NCBI GenBank assembly: GCA_037444775.1
Contig: JBBILU010000007.1
Span: 1 to 49,320, forward strand
Direction of reading: 5' to 3'
Length of the DNA stretch: 49,320 bases
DNA from: JBBILU01 sp037444775
GTDB taxonomy: Bacteria > Patescibacteriota > Gracilibacteria > BD1-5 > UBA6164
The notes beneath the pieces were generated by a model that was not told where the DNA came from, did no database searches, and saw nothing but the letters and a program-made list of their open reading frames with translations. The position numbers were made by a program, and so were the translations under genes. Below are positions 20,738-30,900 of this stretch, in pieces (the stretch's first letter is position 1; every line of letters begins with the position of its first letter).

Positions 20738-21034
20738 ATGAGAACATTTGATGACTATAAAGCTGATTTGTTTAAAAAAGATCCTGAACTTGAAAAGATG
20801 TATCAAGAGTCTTTTCAAAAAGAATTTTTATCAATTCAATTAAAAAAAACGAGATTATCAAAGAATATTTCACAACTTGAATTAGCCAAAAGAGCAAATA
20901 CTACTCAATCAATTGTAGCAAGAATAGAATCTTGAAATCAAAATATTTCTATGAAAACTTTACAAAAACTTTTGATTGCTCTTTGAGCAACTTTAAAAAT
21001 TGAATTACAAGAAAAAGAAGTTTTTATTGATTAA
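20738..21034 (+). CDS. higA: HigA-type antitoxin, XRE helix-turn-helix
   Basis: A 98-aa protein with an N-terminal extension, then an XRE-type HTH: RLSKNISQLELAKRANTTQSIVARIESG, with QLELA and QSIVARIE as the two helices. NISMKTLQKLLIALGATLKIEL completes the domain. It should bind DNA and HigB and repress the operon. The final EVFID residues and stop are shared base for base with the ftsK end. Confidence 0.9.
21016..21034 (+). repeat. 19-bp direct repeat, right copy (higA end)
   Basis: Same 19 bases as 20301-20319, ending in the higA stop codon. Confidence 0.85.
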
Positions 21035-21095
21035 AAAATTTATAAATCAAATTAATTTATTTATACTACACAAAAATATAAATTAACAATTAATT

Positions 21096-21462
21096 ATGAC
21101 TACATTAACACTTGATATTTGAAATAACTTAGACTTAAATCACTTATGAATTATATTTCTTCTCTTAAATCAGTGAATATCAGAAAAGNNNNNNNNNNNN
21201 NNNNNNNNNNNNNNNNNNNNNNNNNNNNNNNNNNNNNNNNNNNNNNNNNNNNNNNNNNNNNNNNNNNNNNNNNNNNNNNNNNNNNNNNCTTAAATCACTT
21301 ATGAATTATATTTCTTCTCTTAAATCAGTGAATATCAGAAAAGTAGAAAAGCATTATAATAAACTAGAAGATAGTTTAATAAATGCAGTAAAAGAACTAA
21401 AATCATATAAAAAATGAGAAGTTGAATTAGAAAATGCTGAAACTTTTTTAAAAACATTATAA
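21096..21462 (+). pseudogene. Antitoxin-like small protein, frame uncertain across a false gap
   Basis: MTTLTLDIGNNLDL begins at 21096. The downstream part, LKSLMNYISSLKSVNIRKVEKHYNKLEDSL...KKGEVELENAETFLKTL, ends at 21462. The two lie in different frames: after collapsing the duplicated 55 bases flanking the N run, one extra base would be needed near 21132 to join them into a small protein of about 70 aa. The layout (beta N-terminus, helices, KGE tail, RelE-like gene two bases downstream) fits a type II antitoxin. A shorter product starting at the internal ATG AAT TAT is possible. Confidence 0.5.
21189..21288. other. Spurious scaffold gap (100 N) with 55-bp overlapping flanks
   Basis: The 55 bases at 21134-21188 are repeated exactly at 21289-21343. 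This is what two contigs sharing a k-mer-sized overlap look like when scaffolded without merging. The N run and one copy should probably be removed. Confidence 0.85.
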
Positions 21463-21463
21463 T

Positions 21464-21816
21464 ATGGAGATAAAATTAACAAAAAATTTCAAGGAAAATT
21501 TTAAGGTTCTATGAAAGAAATATAAAAATATTAATAAATATTTTTGTTTTTATTGATTTCTTTAAAAGAAAATCCAAAACAATGAATTAACCTTTGAAAT
21601 TGATTTTATAAGATTAGACTTAGAAATTCAGATAATAATAAGTGAAAAAGTTGATGATATAGAACTATTACATATTATGAAAATGAAGATACTTTGATTT
21701 TATTGACTATTTATTCAAAATCTGAACAAGAAAGTATATCAGACTCAAAAATAAAAGAAATTTTAGATAGTTTTCTAATTAAAAAAAATTGTATGAAAAA
21801 TAAAATTAACAAATAA
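21464..21816 (+). pseudogene. RelE/HigB2-like toxin with -1 frameshift
   Basis: The N-terminus MEIKLTKNFKENFKVLGKKYKNIN is in one frame. From about 21545 the next frame gives SLKENPKQGINLGNGFYKIRL, NKGKSGGYRTITYY and LLTIYSKSEQESIS, the conserved body of RelE-family toxins (K-x-R-x-R, GKSGGYR and YxKSE motifs). Adding one T to the T5 run in TATTTTTG restores a complete 117-aa protein. So either the toxin is inactivated by a homopolymer deletion or the assembly is wrong. It is translationally coupled to the antitoxin-like frame (ATG two bases after TAA). Confidence 0.75.
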
Positions 21817-21820
21817 CATT

Positions 21821-22219
21821 ATGAAAAAGAAAATTTTATCTCCAAATAGTTTTACTCCAACAATGTGAGCATATTCTCACTGAATTGAAGTTGATTTATG
21901 AAGTCACAAAATGATTTTTGTAACAGGACAAATTGCTATGGATAAAGATGGAAATCCTGTTGCTCCAGATGATATTGAAAAACAAACAATTTTTGTTTTT
22001 GAAAATATTGATAAAATTTTGGCTGAAAGTTGAGCAAGTCTTGATGATGTTATTAAAGCTGTGATTTATGTTAGAAATATTTCTGATTTTTCAAAAATTT
22101 CTCCAATTAGAAATAAATATTTTGCTAATTCAAAACCAGTTAGTACTTTAGTTGAAATTAGTGCTACTGTTAAGCATTGATGTGATATTGAAATTGAAGT
22201 AATAGCTATTAAAAAATAA
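21821..22219 (+). CDS. ridA: RidA/YjgF family enamine/imine deaminase
   Basis: A 132-aa protein: SPNSFTPTMGAYSHGIEVD, FVTGQIAMDKDGNPV and the C-terminal STLVEISATVKHGCDIEIEVIAI are the family marks. RidA trimers hydrolyse reactive enamines such as 2-aminoacrylate. The usual catalytic Arg near residue 105 (R in CAR/RVA motifs) is not at the expected place: the segment reads KPVSTLVEISATVKHG, so activity on the classic substrate is uncertain. It starts four bases after the broken TA toxin. Confidence 0.9.
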
Positions 22220-22329
22220 ATTTTAGACAACTTGGTATTTGTACTATCTAGCTTGAATTCTACTTTTATGACTTTGAGATTTCACGAGAAAAATTGTTTT
22301 ATCAAAATGATAAGCAAATTTTTTATGTT

Positions 22330-23319
22330 CTAAGATGGGATTAAAACAAGTCATCTATTTCTCATAATTTCTGGTTTTATACAAGACAAAAAATCTCTTA
22401 AGTTTTGTCATTTTAAAATAATTTTATAATGAAATTCGTTAAATTTTTTAATACAATTTGTGTTAAAAATAATTTCTACACTTTTTGAAGAATTTTCTAA
22501 ATCCAATTTATTTTTTATTTGCATAATAAATTCTAAAGCTTTTTCTTTGTTTAAGTCTTTATATTCTAAATAAAGAAGTTCACAAAAAGGAGGATAATGA
22601 AAAGTTTTTCTTTCATTCAAAGTAAAATTAAAAAATTCTTTATAATTTCAGAATGCAATATTTTGAATTAAAGCATTATCTGGAACAAAAGTTTGAATTA
22701 CAAAATCTGTTTCTTGTCAAACTCTTCCTCATCTTCAAAGAAGTTGTTTTATATTTTGATATAAATTTTCTTCAACATCATATTTTGGGATTTGAAGTTC
22801 TTGTTCAGCTAAAATAACTCAAATAAGACCAACTTTAGAAAAATTAAATCAAGTAGTTATCATTTTTGTTCAAATAATAATATCTGCTTTTTCTACCTCA
22901 TTAATAGCTTCTGTTTTAGAAGATTTTGTTTTCATTGAATCAGTATCAAATCTAAATATTTTTGCCTTTGGAAAATACTTTTTTAAAGCTATTTCTATTT
23001 GTTCTGTTCAAACTCAAACTTTTTCAAGATTTGAACCAAAACAGTTGGAGCATTTTATAGGAATTTCTTTTTCATAAGAACAAATATGACAAAGTAATTT
23101 TGCAGGTTTTCTATGAACATTTAGCAAAGTGTCACAATATTTACACTTTTCCAAACTTTGACAATCTTTACAAACAAGACAAGAAAATTCTCATCTTTTA
23201 TTTAAATACAAGATAGTTTTTTCTCATTTTTTCAAAGTTTCCTCTATTTTGAGTAAAAGAGTATTTGATAAATATGGATTTAATTTAGACTTGTCGATTG
23301 AAAGATTAATTAATTGCAT
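22330..23319 (-). pseudogene. priA: PriA primosomal helicase, N-terminal half missing
   Basis: The 329-aa product from the ATG at 23319 contains the Zn-binding insert CLVCKDCQSLEKCKYCD...CHICSYEKEIPIKCSNC, GTEQIEIALKKYFPKAKIFRFDTDS, IIIGTKMITTGFNF and LLGRGGRVGQETDFVIQT, all from the C-terminal helicase lobe of PriA. The family is normally about 700 aa; the DNA-binding 3'BD/WH domains and the first RecA lobe with Walker A are absent. Upstream, in frame, only KKIKKVFEKVLKTNIFRLILLPKIF precedes, down to a TAA. It is either a truncated pseudogene or a reduced PriA partner. Only the C-terminal part is recognised. Confidence 0.8.
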
Positions 23320-23439
23320 AAATATTTTTGGTAATAAAATTAATCTAAATATATTAGTTTTTAACACTTTTTCAAAAACTTTTTTGATTTTCTTTTATAA
23401 AAGCATATATTCTAAACATTAAATAATAATTTTTACTTT

Positions 23440-23844
23440 ATGCAAGAAAATAAATCTGAAATCAAAGAATTAACAAATATTTTATTGTCTTTTATACAAG
23501 ACCAACAAAAATGGAATAAAAATATTGAAGAAAAAATTGAAAATCTTGATACAAAATTTGAAAATAAATTTGCTATTCTTGATAAAAAAATTGATTCTGT
23601 CCAAATTTCTCTTGAAGAAAAAATTGAAGAAAAATTCAATATTCTTGATACAAAAATTGACAAAGTTCAATACTTTTTGGAAGAAGCACTTGCGACAAAT
23701 ACTGAATTTATTTTTTGAGAACAAGAAGAATTAACAAATAATTCTTTTGAAAAATACTCAGAACTAAAAAAAGATGTTGTAGAAGTAAAAAATGATTTAT
23801 TTACTTTAACTTCAAAAATAAACTCCGTTTTAAAATTTTCATAA
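23440..23844 (+). CDS. Coiled-coil protein, 134 aa
   Basis: A highly charged heptad protein: repeated units of the type IEEKIENLDTKFENKFAILDKKID in the first 85 residues, then an acidic linker with one TGA Gly and a second short coil. No signal peptide or TM segment. Similar heptad proteins (DUF1640 or phage coiled-coil types) are of unknown function. A strong terminator follows directly, so it is a real transcript end. Confidence 0.7.
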
Positions 23845-23882
23845 AAAATAAGATTTTTCATAAAAGAAAAATCTTATTTTTT
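23843..23882. terminator. Strong terminator, probably bidirectional
   Basis: 17-bp perfect arms (23843-23859 and 23866-23882) around ATAAAA, beginning inside the stop codon of the coiled-coil gene; A and T runs at both ends. Confidence 0.9.
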
Positions 23883-23949
23883 ATCTAAATTATATATTAA
23901 ATCTAAAGATTTTTTGCAATATACAAAATCATTAGAGTTGGAAGTTAGA

Positions 23950-24192
23950 TTAAAACTTAGAAAATAAAATAGATGCATTTCATAAATTCAACATTTCCAT
24001 TTGTTTAGCTAAAGCATTTTCTGTAAAAGCTTTTCTGCCAAATCAAGTTGCTCTAGCAAGTCTTGCTATTGCTGTAGATAGTTCTAATTGTTTTTCTAAA
24101 GAGAATTTTAAAGCTTTTAGTTTCATTTTAGTAACTGTCTTTGTTTTTGCTTTTAAAAAAGCATTTTTTCAATTCATTATTTTTACTTTCAT
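23950..24192 (-). CDS. Small basic protein, 80 aa, unknown
   Basis: Starts MKVKIMNGKNAFLKAKTKT and continues with Lys-rich then Ala/Leu-rich helical stretches (STAIARLARATGFGRKAFTENALAKQ). It is net basic and lacks a signal peptide. Three TGA codons are read as Gly. The size and charge resemble small ribosome- or nucleoid-associated proteins, but I do not recognise it. A 33-aa basic ORF precedes it. The 67 bases between the upstream terminator and its stop contain nothing notable. Confidence 0.55.
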
Positions 24193-24228
24193 ATCCAAAT
24201 AATTAATTGTTAAGTTTATAGTGTGTAA

Positions 24229-24330
24229 TTAATTATTTTCTCAGTTTAAAAGCTTTTTGTTTTTCTTTCTCAACTTATTTTCGGAGTTTTTTAAAAGAAC
24301 AGAAAGTTTTATCTTTCCAAATTTTTTCAT
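24229..24330 (-). CDS. Very small basic ORF, 33 aa
   Basis: MKKFGKIKLSVLLKNSENKL followed by a Lys/Asn-rich end. It lies between the M23 protein gene and the 80-aa basic protein gene on the same strand, 36 bases from the latter. Half of its residues are Lys/Asn, partly expected from base composition, so coding is uncertain. Confidence 0.35.
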
Positions 24331-24362
24331 TTTTCATTTATTTATTTTAAATAATATTATTT

Positions 24363-26837
24363 CTACCTAACAGTTAAATAAACTGCTTTTCATTTATCAA
24401 GAGTTACTGACAATAAATATGCTCATTCTCATCTAGTTATTTTTTCATTTGGTCTAAAATAACTATTCCCAAACTGGTCTCTCCAAGTATTATTTTTGTC
24501 AAAAATTGCATTAGCTTTTATATTATCTTCTTTTGTTAAATCTGAATAATTAATACTGATTTTTACAGAATTTTTTGAAAAAACTAAATATTTATAAGCT
24601 TTATCCAAAAATTCTTTTCTTGTTAACTCTTTTGTTAACATAAGTTTATCTCTCTTAACTTCAACTAAATTCTTTTTTGCTTGAGGTAAAATATTTTTAT
24701 CAGTTGAATTCTGGATAATATTTTGTAAACTGTTTTCTATCCAAGATAAAGTATCTTCTCAAGTAACATTTCTAGTTTCTAAAAAGTATCCACTATTAAC
24801 TCAATCTACAACTCAAGCTTTTAACATTTTTATAGTTTCGTTGTAATATTCATAATTTTTTGTTAATCATTTTGGCTCTGAACCGGTTACTTCAATACTT
24901 CAATAAACTTTTCAGCTACTTTTTCATAAAAGTTTAACAGTATTTTTTCAAGATTTCAAAACTTTATAATCAAATAATAATAAACCTCAAACTGTATCTT
25001 TATAGTTAGCTTCCAAAATTGTTGAATAATCAGTATCTATACAAGAAGAATTTTTTAGTTTTTCTAAATCTTTTAATGCTCAGTTTTTTCTACAGAATAA
25101 TACTGAGTTTCATCAATCTAATTTAAAAGTTCAATTAAAAGACATATTTATAATACTTTTTCAAGCTCAATCTTTGAATATAACAAGTCCTTTTTTCTCT
25201 TCTCAAATAACAGAAGTTTTTGCTAAATTTATTTCTCAATATTTAGGAGAAACAACTGAATCATCAGAGTAAACTTTCAAAGCATAAGACTTAATTGTTG
25301 TATTTCACATTTTTATTTTGAAATCTGTATTTCATGACTTTAATCAATTTATTTCTATATCTCTATATCAATCTGTGAAATAATACATACTTACAGGGAA
25401 AACTCCTACTTTGTCAGTATCATAATCAAAAGTTACACTTGCTGGCAAACTTCAATTAAACGGTTTTCACTTTTTATTTTTTATACTTAAATGTAATTTT
25501 GCTTTTTCTCAAACCTTAATATTTCATCAAATAACACTCAAATTATAATCCAAAGTATGAGTTGTAATAAAATCATTAACTTCTTTTGCTTCAATTTCTT
25601 CTCTTGAAAGCATATTTACTCTTTCAACTTTTTCTGTTGTTACATTACTTCTTGTAACTGCATAATTTTCTTCTGTTGGAGTTACATATCTCACAATTTC
25701 TTCTTTTGAAGAATCTTTATTAGAAGCTAAGTATTTAATATAATCTGTTTTCACAACTGCTCTAGTTTTTGGTCAAAACCGACCTGCTCAATCCTGGTCT
25801 TTGGAAGATATAATTTTTTGTTCTATTTGATATTTGATTATAGATTTTTCAATATTATCATAATTTCAATCTATTTCTCAATTATAATATCAAAGATTTT
25901 TAAAAACTTTTTGAACTTCTTTTATATCAGAAGTAGAATATCCTTTATAAACTGTTCTCTCAAATATATCTAATTCTCAATTATTTGAGTTTGTTTTAGT
26001 TGTTGTAGTAACTACTTTTTTTTCTACTTTAACTTCTTCATCTGAAAAATTACTTCTTGAAATATTAACATTAGATTGCTCAACTTCATCAAGAACTTTT
26101 CAATCTGTTTCAAAAAATTTAATAGGATCTATAGTATTTTTTTGTAATTCATCAAAACATAATCCTCATTCTGTAATTTCATAATAACTATATGGACATT
26201 TTTTCGTATCATAATAATAAGGATGAAACGGTGTATCTAAATCAATTTGAAAATGAAGATGATTTCCTGTTGAATTTCAAGTAGATCAAACTTCTCAAAT
26301 TTTTTCTCACATTTTTATAATATCTCATTTAGAAACTGATATTTTTGATAAATGTGTGTAATTAGAATAAACGACTTTCCCTCTAATTGTATGTTTTATA
26401 GAAACAGCATTTCACCAACCTGTTTGATCTGAGGCCAAAATTACAGTTCAATCTGCAATAGAATAAACTGGGGTTCCTTTCGCAGTTGCAATATCAATTC
26501 ATTGATGTCATCCATATCAAACATCCCATCAGTATTTATAACTTGCTCCCCAAAGCACAGTATAAATTCTGGTAAAATCATTATATCATCCATTTAATGA
26601 AAGATACTTTTTCCGTTCACTTGTTTTTAAAATAGGCAACTTTTGTTTACAATCAGGCCCTAGTTTAGAAAAATCTTCAAATCTACATTCAAGTTTAGAA
26701 ATTTCTTTTAGTGGATATGAAATTCTGTCATTATCAGCACTAACATCAAATGAAAAAATATTTGAAAGTAAAAAAGCAGATAATGTAGTTATCGCAGTGA
26801 TTTTTTGTAAATCAATTTCTATGTTGATTATTTTCAT
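24363..26837 (-). CDS. Secreted M23 peptidase with peptidoglycan-binding and SLH domains
   Basis: An 824-aa protein. It has an N-terminal signal peptide (hydrophobic, ending near SADND). The LytM/M23 domain at about residues 95-190 has the zinc ligands HQGIDIAT...D and NHLHFQID. A PG_binding_1-like domain follows at about 260-330 (SDIKEVQKVFKNLGYYNGEIDG...GRFGPKTRAVVK), then several beta-rich segments. The C-terminal SLH-like domain includes LTRKEFLDKAYKYLV and YFRPNEKITRGEGAYLLS. Role: cleaves peptidoglycan cross-links or acts as an anchored cell-wall factor at the surface. At least 35 TGA codons are read through, so a standard-code annotation would shatter it. Confidence 0.92.
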
Positions 26838-27064
26838 AAACTTTTATTTTTATTTGGAAATAAAATAATTTTTTCTCATTTCACAATATATATTAGACAA
26901 CATTTTTGATATAATGTCAAGTAAATTATTTCTTAAATAAAATCTAATTAATTAATACTAGATTTTTGCTTATTAAATAAAGAAAACATCAATTATCTAA
27001 AATAGATTGGAAAATATTTTTTTTTGATTACAATATAAAAAATTTAATTCTTAAAAACTTTCTT
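26838..27064. promoter_or_regulatory. Divergent intergenic region between the M23 gene and lgt
   Basis: AT-rich region that should hold promoters for both genes. A TATAAT-like box lies at about 26910-26915 and a hairpin AAAATCTA/TAGATTTT at 26939-26966, whose loop contains ATTAATTAATA. No small ORF is convincing. Confidence 0.4.
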
Positions 27065-27811
27065 ATGACAATATTTAGTATAGAAATTTTTGGTTTAACG
27101 ATTGAGCCAACTTATTATTGAATGATGTATGCTCTTGGATTTTTAGCTTGATATTACATAATAAAAAAAAGAAAAGTTATTGAATGAAAATTGCTTGAAG
27201 ATTTATTTTTGTATATTTTTTTATGAGTAATTTTGGGTTGAAGATTTGGCTATATTTTGTTTTATGACTTAGGAAGTTTTTTACAAAATCCTATAGATAT
27301 AATAAAAGTTTGGGAGTGATGAATGAGTTTCCATGGTTGAGTAATTTGAGTTTTGATTACAATGCTTTGGTTTGCTAAAAAAAATAAAATTAATTTTTAC
27401 TCTTTAGCTGATCAAATAACTGCTGTTCTACCAATTTGAATTTGACTTTGAAGAATTGGAAATTATCTAAATCAAGAATTACTTTGATATTCTCCTTATA
27501 CTTGAATTTTTGCTGTTTATAAGAATTGAATTTGATACTTCCCTTCTCCACTTCTTGAGATGTTTCTTGAATGAATAGTTTTGTTTTTTATTTTGAATTA
27601 TGTTTATTACAAAAGAAAATTCCCTTGACAAATTGCTTCACTATTCTTAATTTTTTATGCAGTTTTTAGAATCTTTGTAGAAATATTTTTTAGACAGCCC
27701 GATGAAAATATTTGATATATTTTTTGATTTCTAACAATGTGAACTATTCTTAGCTTGCCAATGCTTTTTGCTTGAATTTATTTTTACTTTAGACTAAGAA
27801 AATGAAAATAG
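27065..27811 (+). CDS. lgt: Prolipoprotein diacylglyceryl transferase
   Basis: A 248-aa membrane protein with about seven TM helices. The signature GGMSFHGGVIG contains the essential His and Gly residues, several of them TGA. LGRIGNYLNQELLG is the second hallmark (G-R-x-G-N-x-x-N-x-E), and RQPDENIGYIFGFLTMGTILSLPM matches the C-terminal conserved part. It transfers diacylglycerol from phosphatidylglycerol to the lipobox Cys of prelipoproteins such as the one at 1395. The 3' end overlaps a 39-codon ORF by 10 bases. Confidence 0.96.
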
Positions 27812-27921
27812 TATATTTAATTACTCCAAGTGAAGGAAAAAATGCAGAATGTAGAGATATTTGGCAAAAACATCTCTACAGCTATGAAAAAAGTTTTTTG
27901 AAGAAAATTTTTTGATGATAA
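27802..27921 (+). pseudogene. Short N-terminal remnant, possibly YaaA/DUF328-like
   Basis: MKIVYLITPSEGKNAECRDI and 19 further residues, ending TGA TGA TAA (Gly Gly stop). The PSEGKN opening recalls the start of YaaA-type (DUF328) proteins of about 250 aa, but nothing after it matches and the rest is absent. The start overlaps the lgt end, so it may be translationally coupled. Probably a relic; the assignment is weak. Confidence 0.35.
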
Positions 27922-27991
27922 ACAAAAAAACTTGCTCATGGAATTAAGCAAGTGAAAGGAAAACGGATAAAAGAATTTTGTGAGAAAAGTT

Positions 27992-28021
27992 AAATATTTT
28001 TCTACACATAGAAAAATATTT
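27992..28021 (+). terminator. Terminator after the lgt transcript
   Basis: AAATATTTTTCTA (27992-28004) pairs perfectly with TAGAAAAATATTT (28009-28021), loop CACA, then GCTTTTTT. Confidence 0.85.
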
Positions 28022-28078
28022 GCTTTTTTAGTATTTTTGTTCTATAATAAGAATAATTATTTTTATTAAAAAGTAAAT

Positions 28079-29317
28079 ATGAAAAAAATACTGCAAGAAA
28101 GTTTAGAATATATAAATTCTGTTCAAATAATTAGAAGAAATTACTATTATAATTTACTTCAAAATTATGTTAATAATAATGCTATTTTTGTACTTACTTG
28201 ACAAAGAAGAGTTTGAAAAAGTTATGTATTACTTGATTTTCTAAAAGAAAAAAACAATTTTTTCTACTTTAACAAAGAACTTGATGAGTATAATAAAATA
28301 AAATCAAACATAGAATTAGCAGATTTATTCAATTTATTTTTAGAACAAAATCCAAACACAGAATATATTGCAATTGATGAAATCCAAGATATCAATTTCT
28401 GGGAATTATTTATAAGAAAAGTTTTTACTTTAAAAAAATACAAAATTATAATAACTTGAAGTAATTCTAAATTATTATCTTCAGAATTAGCAACTTTTTT
28501 GACTTGAAGATATATAAATTTTGATATTTTTCCTCTTTCTTTTAATGAATATTTAGATTTTTCTATAGAAAAAAATATTTCAAAAAAAGATGTATTTAGG
28601 GAATATTGTGAATTTGGAGGTTTACCAGAAGTATATTTTGTAGATAAAAAGTATAAAATCAATTATTTAAAAACTATTTGAGATTCTATTATTTTAAGAG
28701 ATATTGTTGATAGATTTTGAGTAAAAAATATTTCTGTTTTAGAAAAATTAAGCAAATTTCTAGGAAACACTGTTTGAAGCCTAGTTTCCAGTTCTAATAT
28801 TTCAAATTATTTTAAAACTCAATTTGATAGTTCAATTTCAAGTAGTATAATAAGCAGATATATAGATTTTTTAAAAATAGTTTTCTTGATTCATCAAGCT
28901 GAAAGATATGACTTAAAATGAAAAAGAATTTTAGAATATGTTTGAAAATATTATTTCTCAGATATTTGAATAAGAAATATTTTTTGATTTAATTACTCAT
29001 TTGATATTTGAAAAATTCTTGAAAATATTGTTTTTATAAATCTAAAAAAGTTTCAATATACAGTTTATGTTTGAGAATTAGCTTGAAAAGAAGTTGATTT
29101 TGTTGCAGAAAAAAATTGAGAAAAGTTATATATTCAGGTTTCATATATTATAAGTGATGAAAAAGTTGCCAAAAGAGAATTTTGAAATTTACTTGAAATA
29201 GCTGACAATTATGAGAAAATTGTAATTAGTTTAGATGATACTTTTTGAAATACTTATGAGGGAATAAAACATATAAACATTATGGATTTTGAAGATTTTT
29301 TAGAAAAAAGAGATTAA
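28079..29317 (+). CDS. AAA ATPase with DUF4143 domain
   Basis: A 412-aa protein. Walker A is TGQRRVGKSY (about residue 44, two TGA Gly), Walker B YIAIDEIQ, sensor IITGSNSKLL, and the arginine-rich LTGRYINFDIFPLSFNEYL follows. The DUF4143 half ends with the PD-(D/E)xK-like ELAGKEVDFVAEKNGEKLYIQVSY. It is the only plus-strand member of the family here. A terminator precedes it and the rhomboid gene follows at 27 bases. No GC-rich repeat is attached. Confidence 0.9.
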
Positions 29318-29343
29318 AAAAATAAATTATAATCTAAAAATAT

Positions 29344-29898
29344 ATGACAATTTCAAATATTTTAATAATCCTATCTGTAATATTTACTTTAGCAAGTTTC
29401 ATAAAACCTGAATTGCTTCAGTTTTGAGTAAATAATTATTTTTTGCAACAATGAAATTATTTAATTTATTTTTGTCAATTTTTTATTTGAGAATTTTTGC
29501 ATTGATGAATGTTGCATTTAATTATGAATTCTTTTTTTATTTACTATTTTTGAAATATTGTAGAACATTTCTTGTGAAGAAAAAGATTTTTAGCTTTTTT
29601 CATATTTTCATCAATTTTTATATGATTTTTGCTTACAATTTTGACAGATAAAAACCATATTTGAATAAGTGGTTTTGCTATGGCATTACTTGCTTATTAT
29701 ACTCTTGAATTAAAAAGTAAAAAAAATCCTGAATACAAAGCTGGAATTCTAGCAATAATTATAAATGTTGCAATTTGAATAAATCCCGAAATAAGTTGGC
29801 AATGACATTTATTTTGAGCTATTTCTTGAATTATTTTTTATTTGCTTAATAAAGATTTTTTCAGTAGATCAAAAGTTTGATTTATAAAAATTTCTTAA
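29344..29898 (+). CDS. Rhomboid family intramembrane serine protease
   Basis: A 184-aa protein with about six TM helices. The HGGMLHLIMNSFFIYYFG segment holds the oxyanion-side His and the Asn of the rhomboid core. The catalytic Ser is in GISGFAMALLAYY (about residue 110) and the catalytic His in GHLFGAISG (about residue 155). It would cleave TM segments of membrane proteins within the bilayer. All three motif glycines before Ser and His are TGA, so the enzyme is unrecognisable under the standard code. Substrates unknown. Confidence 0.92.
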
Positions 29899-29968
29899 GT
29901 AAAAAATCTTCACAAAGTTTTCACTCCAAAAATTTGATTTATTTTTAAAAAAATATAGTATTAATTCA

Positions 29969-30049
29969 CTAAAAAATTAGAATTTTGTTTAGAAATAAAT
30001 AAAACAAAAGCCTTGGGAATTTATAACTTTTCAAACTTCTAATTTTTAG
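29969..30049 (+). ncRNA. Possible structured RNA in a gene leader
   Basis: A closing stem pairs CTAAAAAATTAGAA (29969-29982, one bulged A) with TTCTAATTTTTAG (30037-30049). Inside it TTTTGTTT (29983-29990) pairs with AAACAAAA (30002-30009), followed by an unpaired 27-base segment starting GCCTTGGGAATTTATAAC. It lies 24 bases before the start of the secreted coiled-coil gene. The arms are AT-rich, so chance pairing is possible. Confidence 0.35.
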
Positions 30050-30072
30050 AATTAAATATTTATTTATAAAAA

Positions 30073-30870
30073 ATGTTATCAAAAATATTTTTATTTTTTT
30101 TAGTTTTTATAAGCTTTTTTTGATTTACTTTTGCTTCTCAAACAGAAGTAAAAACTTCAGAACTTAGCATAAAAGAGCTAAAAAATAATATTATAGAATT
30201 AAAAAAAGAAGAAATTAATTTAAATCAAAAAACAAAACAATTCATAGAAGAGAATAAATGATTAAAAAATTTTTTCTTAGAAAATTTAAATAGTGATGAT
30301 AATTCAAAAATAAATTCTGTGATTTCTGATTATAATTCAGAAAAAAGCAAGTTAGAAGAATTACTTTCTACAAAAGATTCAGTGAAAGAACAAGATGAAA
30401 TTAAAAAAGATATTTTACTTTTGAAAAAGGATGTTTATAAAAGTTTGCTTATTTATGTAAAAAAAGACAAACTAGATGATTATATGGATTTTATAAAACA
30501 AGATGTAATTTTTTCAAAAGATAAAAAAGATATCAAAATAGCTCTTTCAGAAAATGAACAAGCTTTAGCTGAGAAAATGTCTAATATAAAAGAAAAAATC
30601 AAGGAAAATAATAATTCTTTAGAAACAAAAATAGAAAAATTAATTAGAGAAAAAATTACTGTTAAATTAACAAAAATAGTTGAAAGTGAGAAATTTCAGA
30701 AATTGGAACAAGCACAAAAAGAAAAAATTCTAAATTCCTTGCTTTCTAGCATAGTAAAAAACAGAATAGCTTTAGAAAAATCCGAAGACAAGGTTTCTCA
30801 AAAGAAAGTTGAATTGTATAAAATAGTTGAAGAAATATTGGTGAAGTTTATAAGTGAAATAAAAGAGTAG
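30073..30870 (+). CDS. Secreted coiled-coil protein
   Basis: A 265-aa protein with a signal peptide (MLSKIFLFFLVFISFFGFTFASQ) and then almost entirely charged helix: KELKNNIIELKKEEINLNQ, SEKSKLEELLSTKD, AEKMSNIKEKIKENNNSLETK and a final long helix. Lengths and periodicity suggest extended coiled coils in the periplasm or outside the membrane, perhaps an envelope spacer. Only two TGA codons, as Gly is rare in it. The stop codon is inside a perfect 20-bp inverted repeat terminator. Confidence 0.75.
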
Positions 30871-30900
30871 AGATAAAAAATTTTTTATCTCTACTCTTTT
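30861..30900. terminator. Bidirectional terminator, 20-bp perfect arms
   Basis: 30861-30880 is the exact reverse complement of 30881-30900, with A and T runs at the ends. It serves the convergent coiled-coil gene (plus) and thiI (minus), overlapping both gene ends. Confidence 0.9.
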
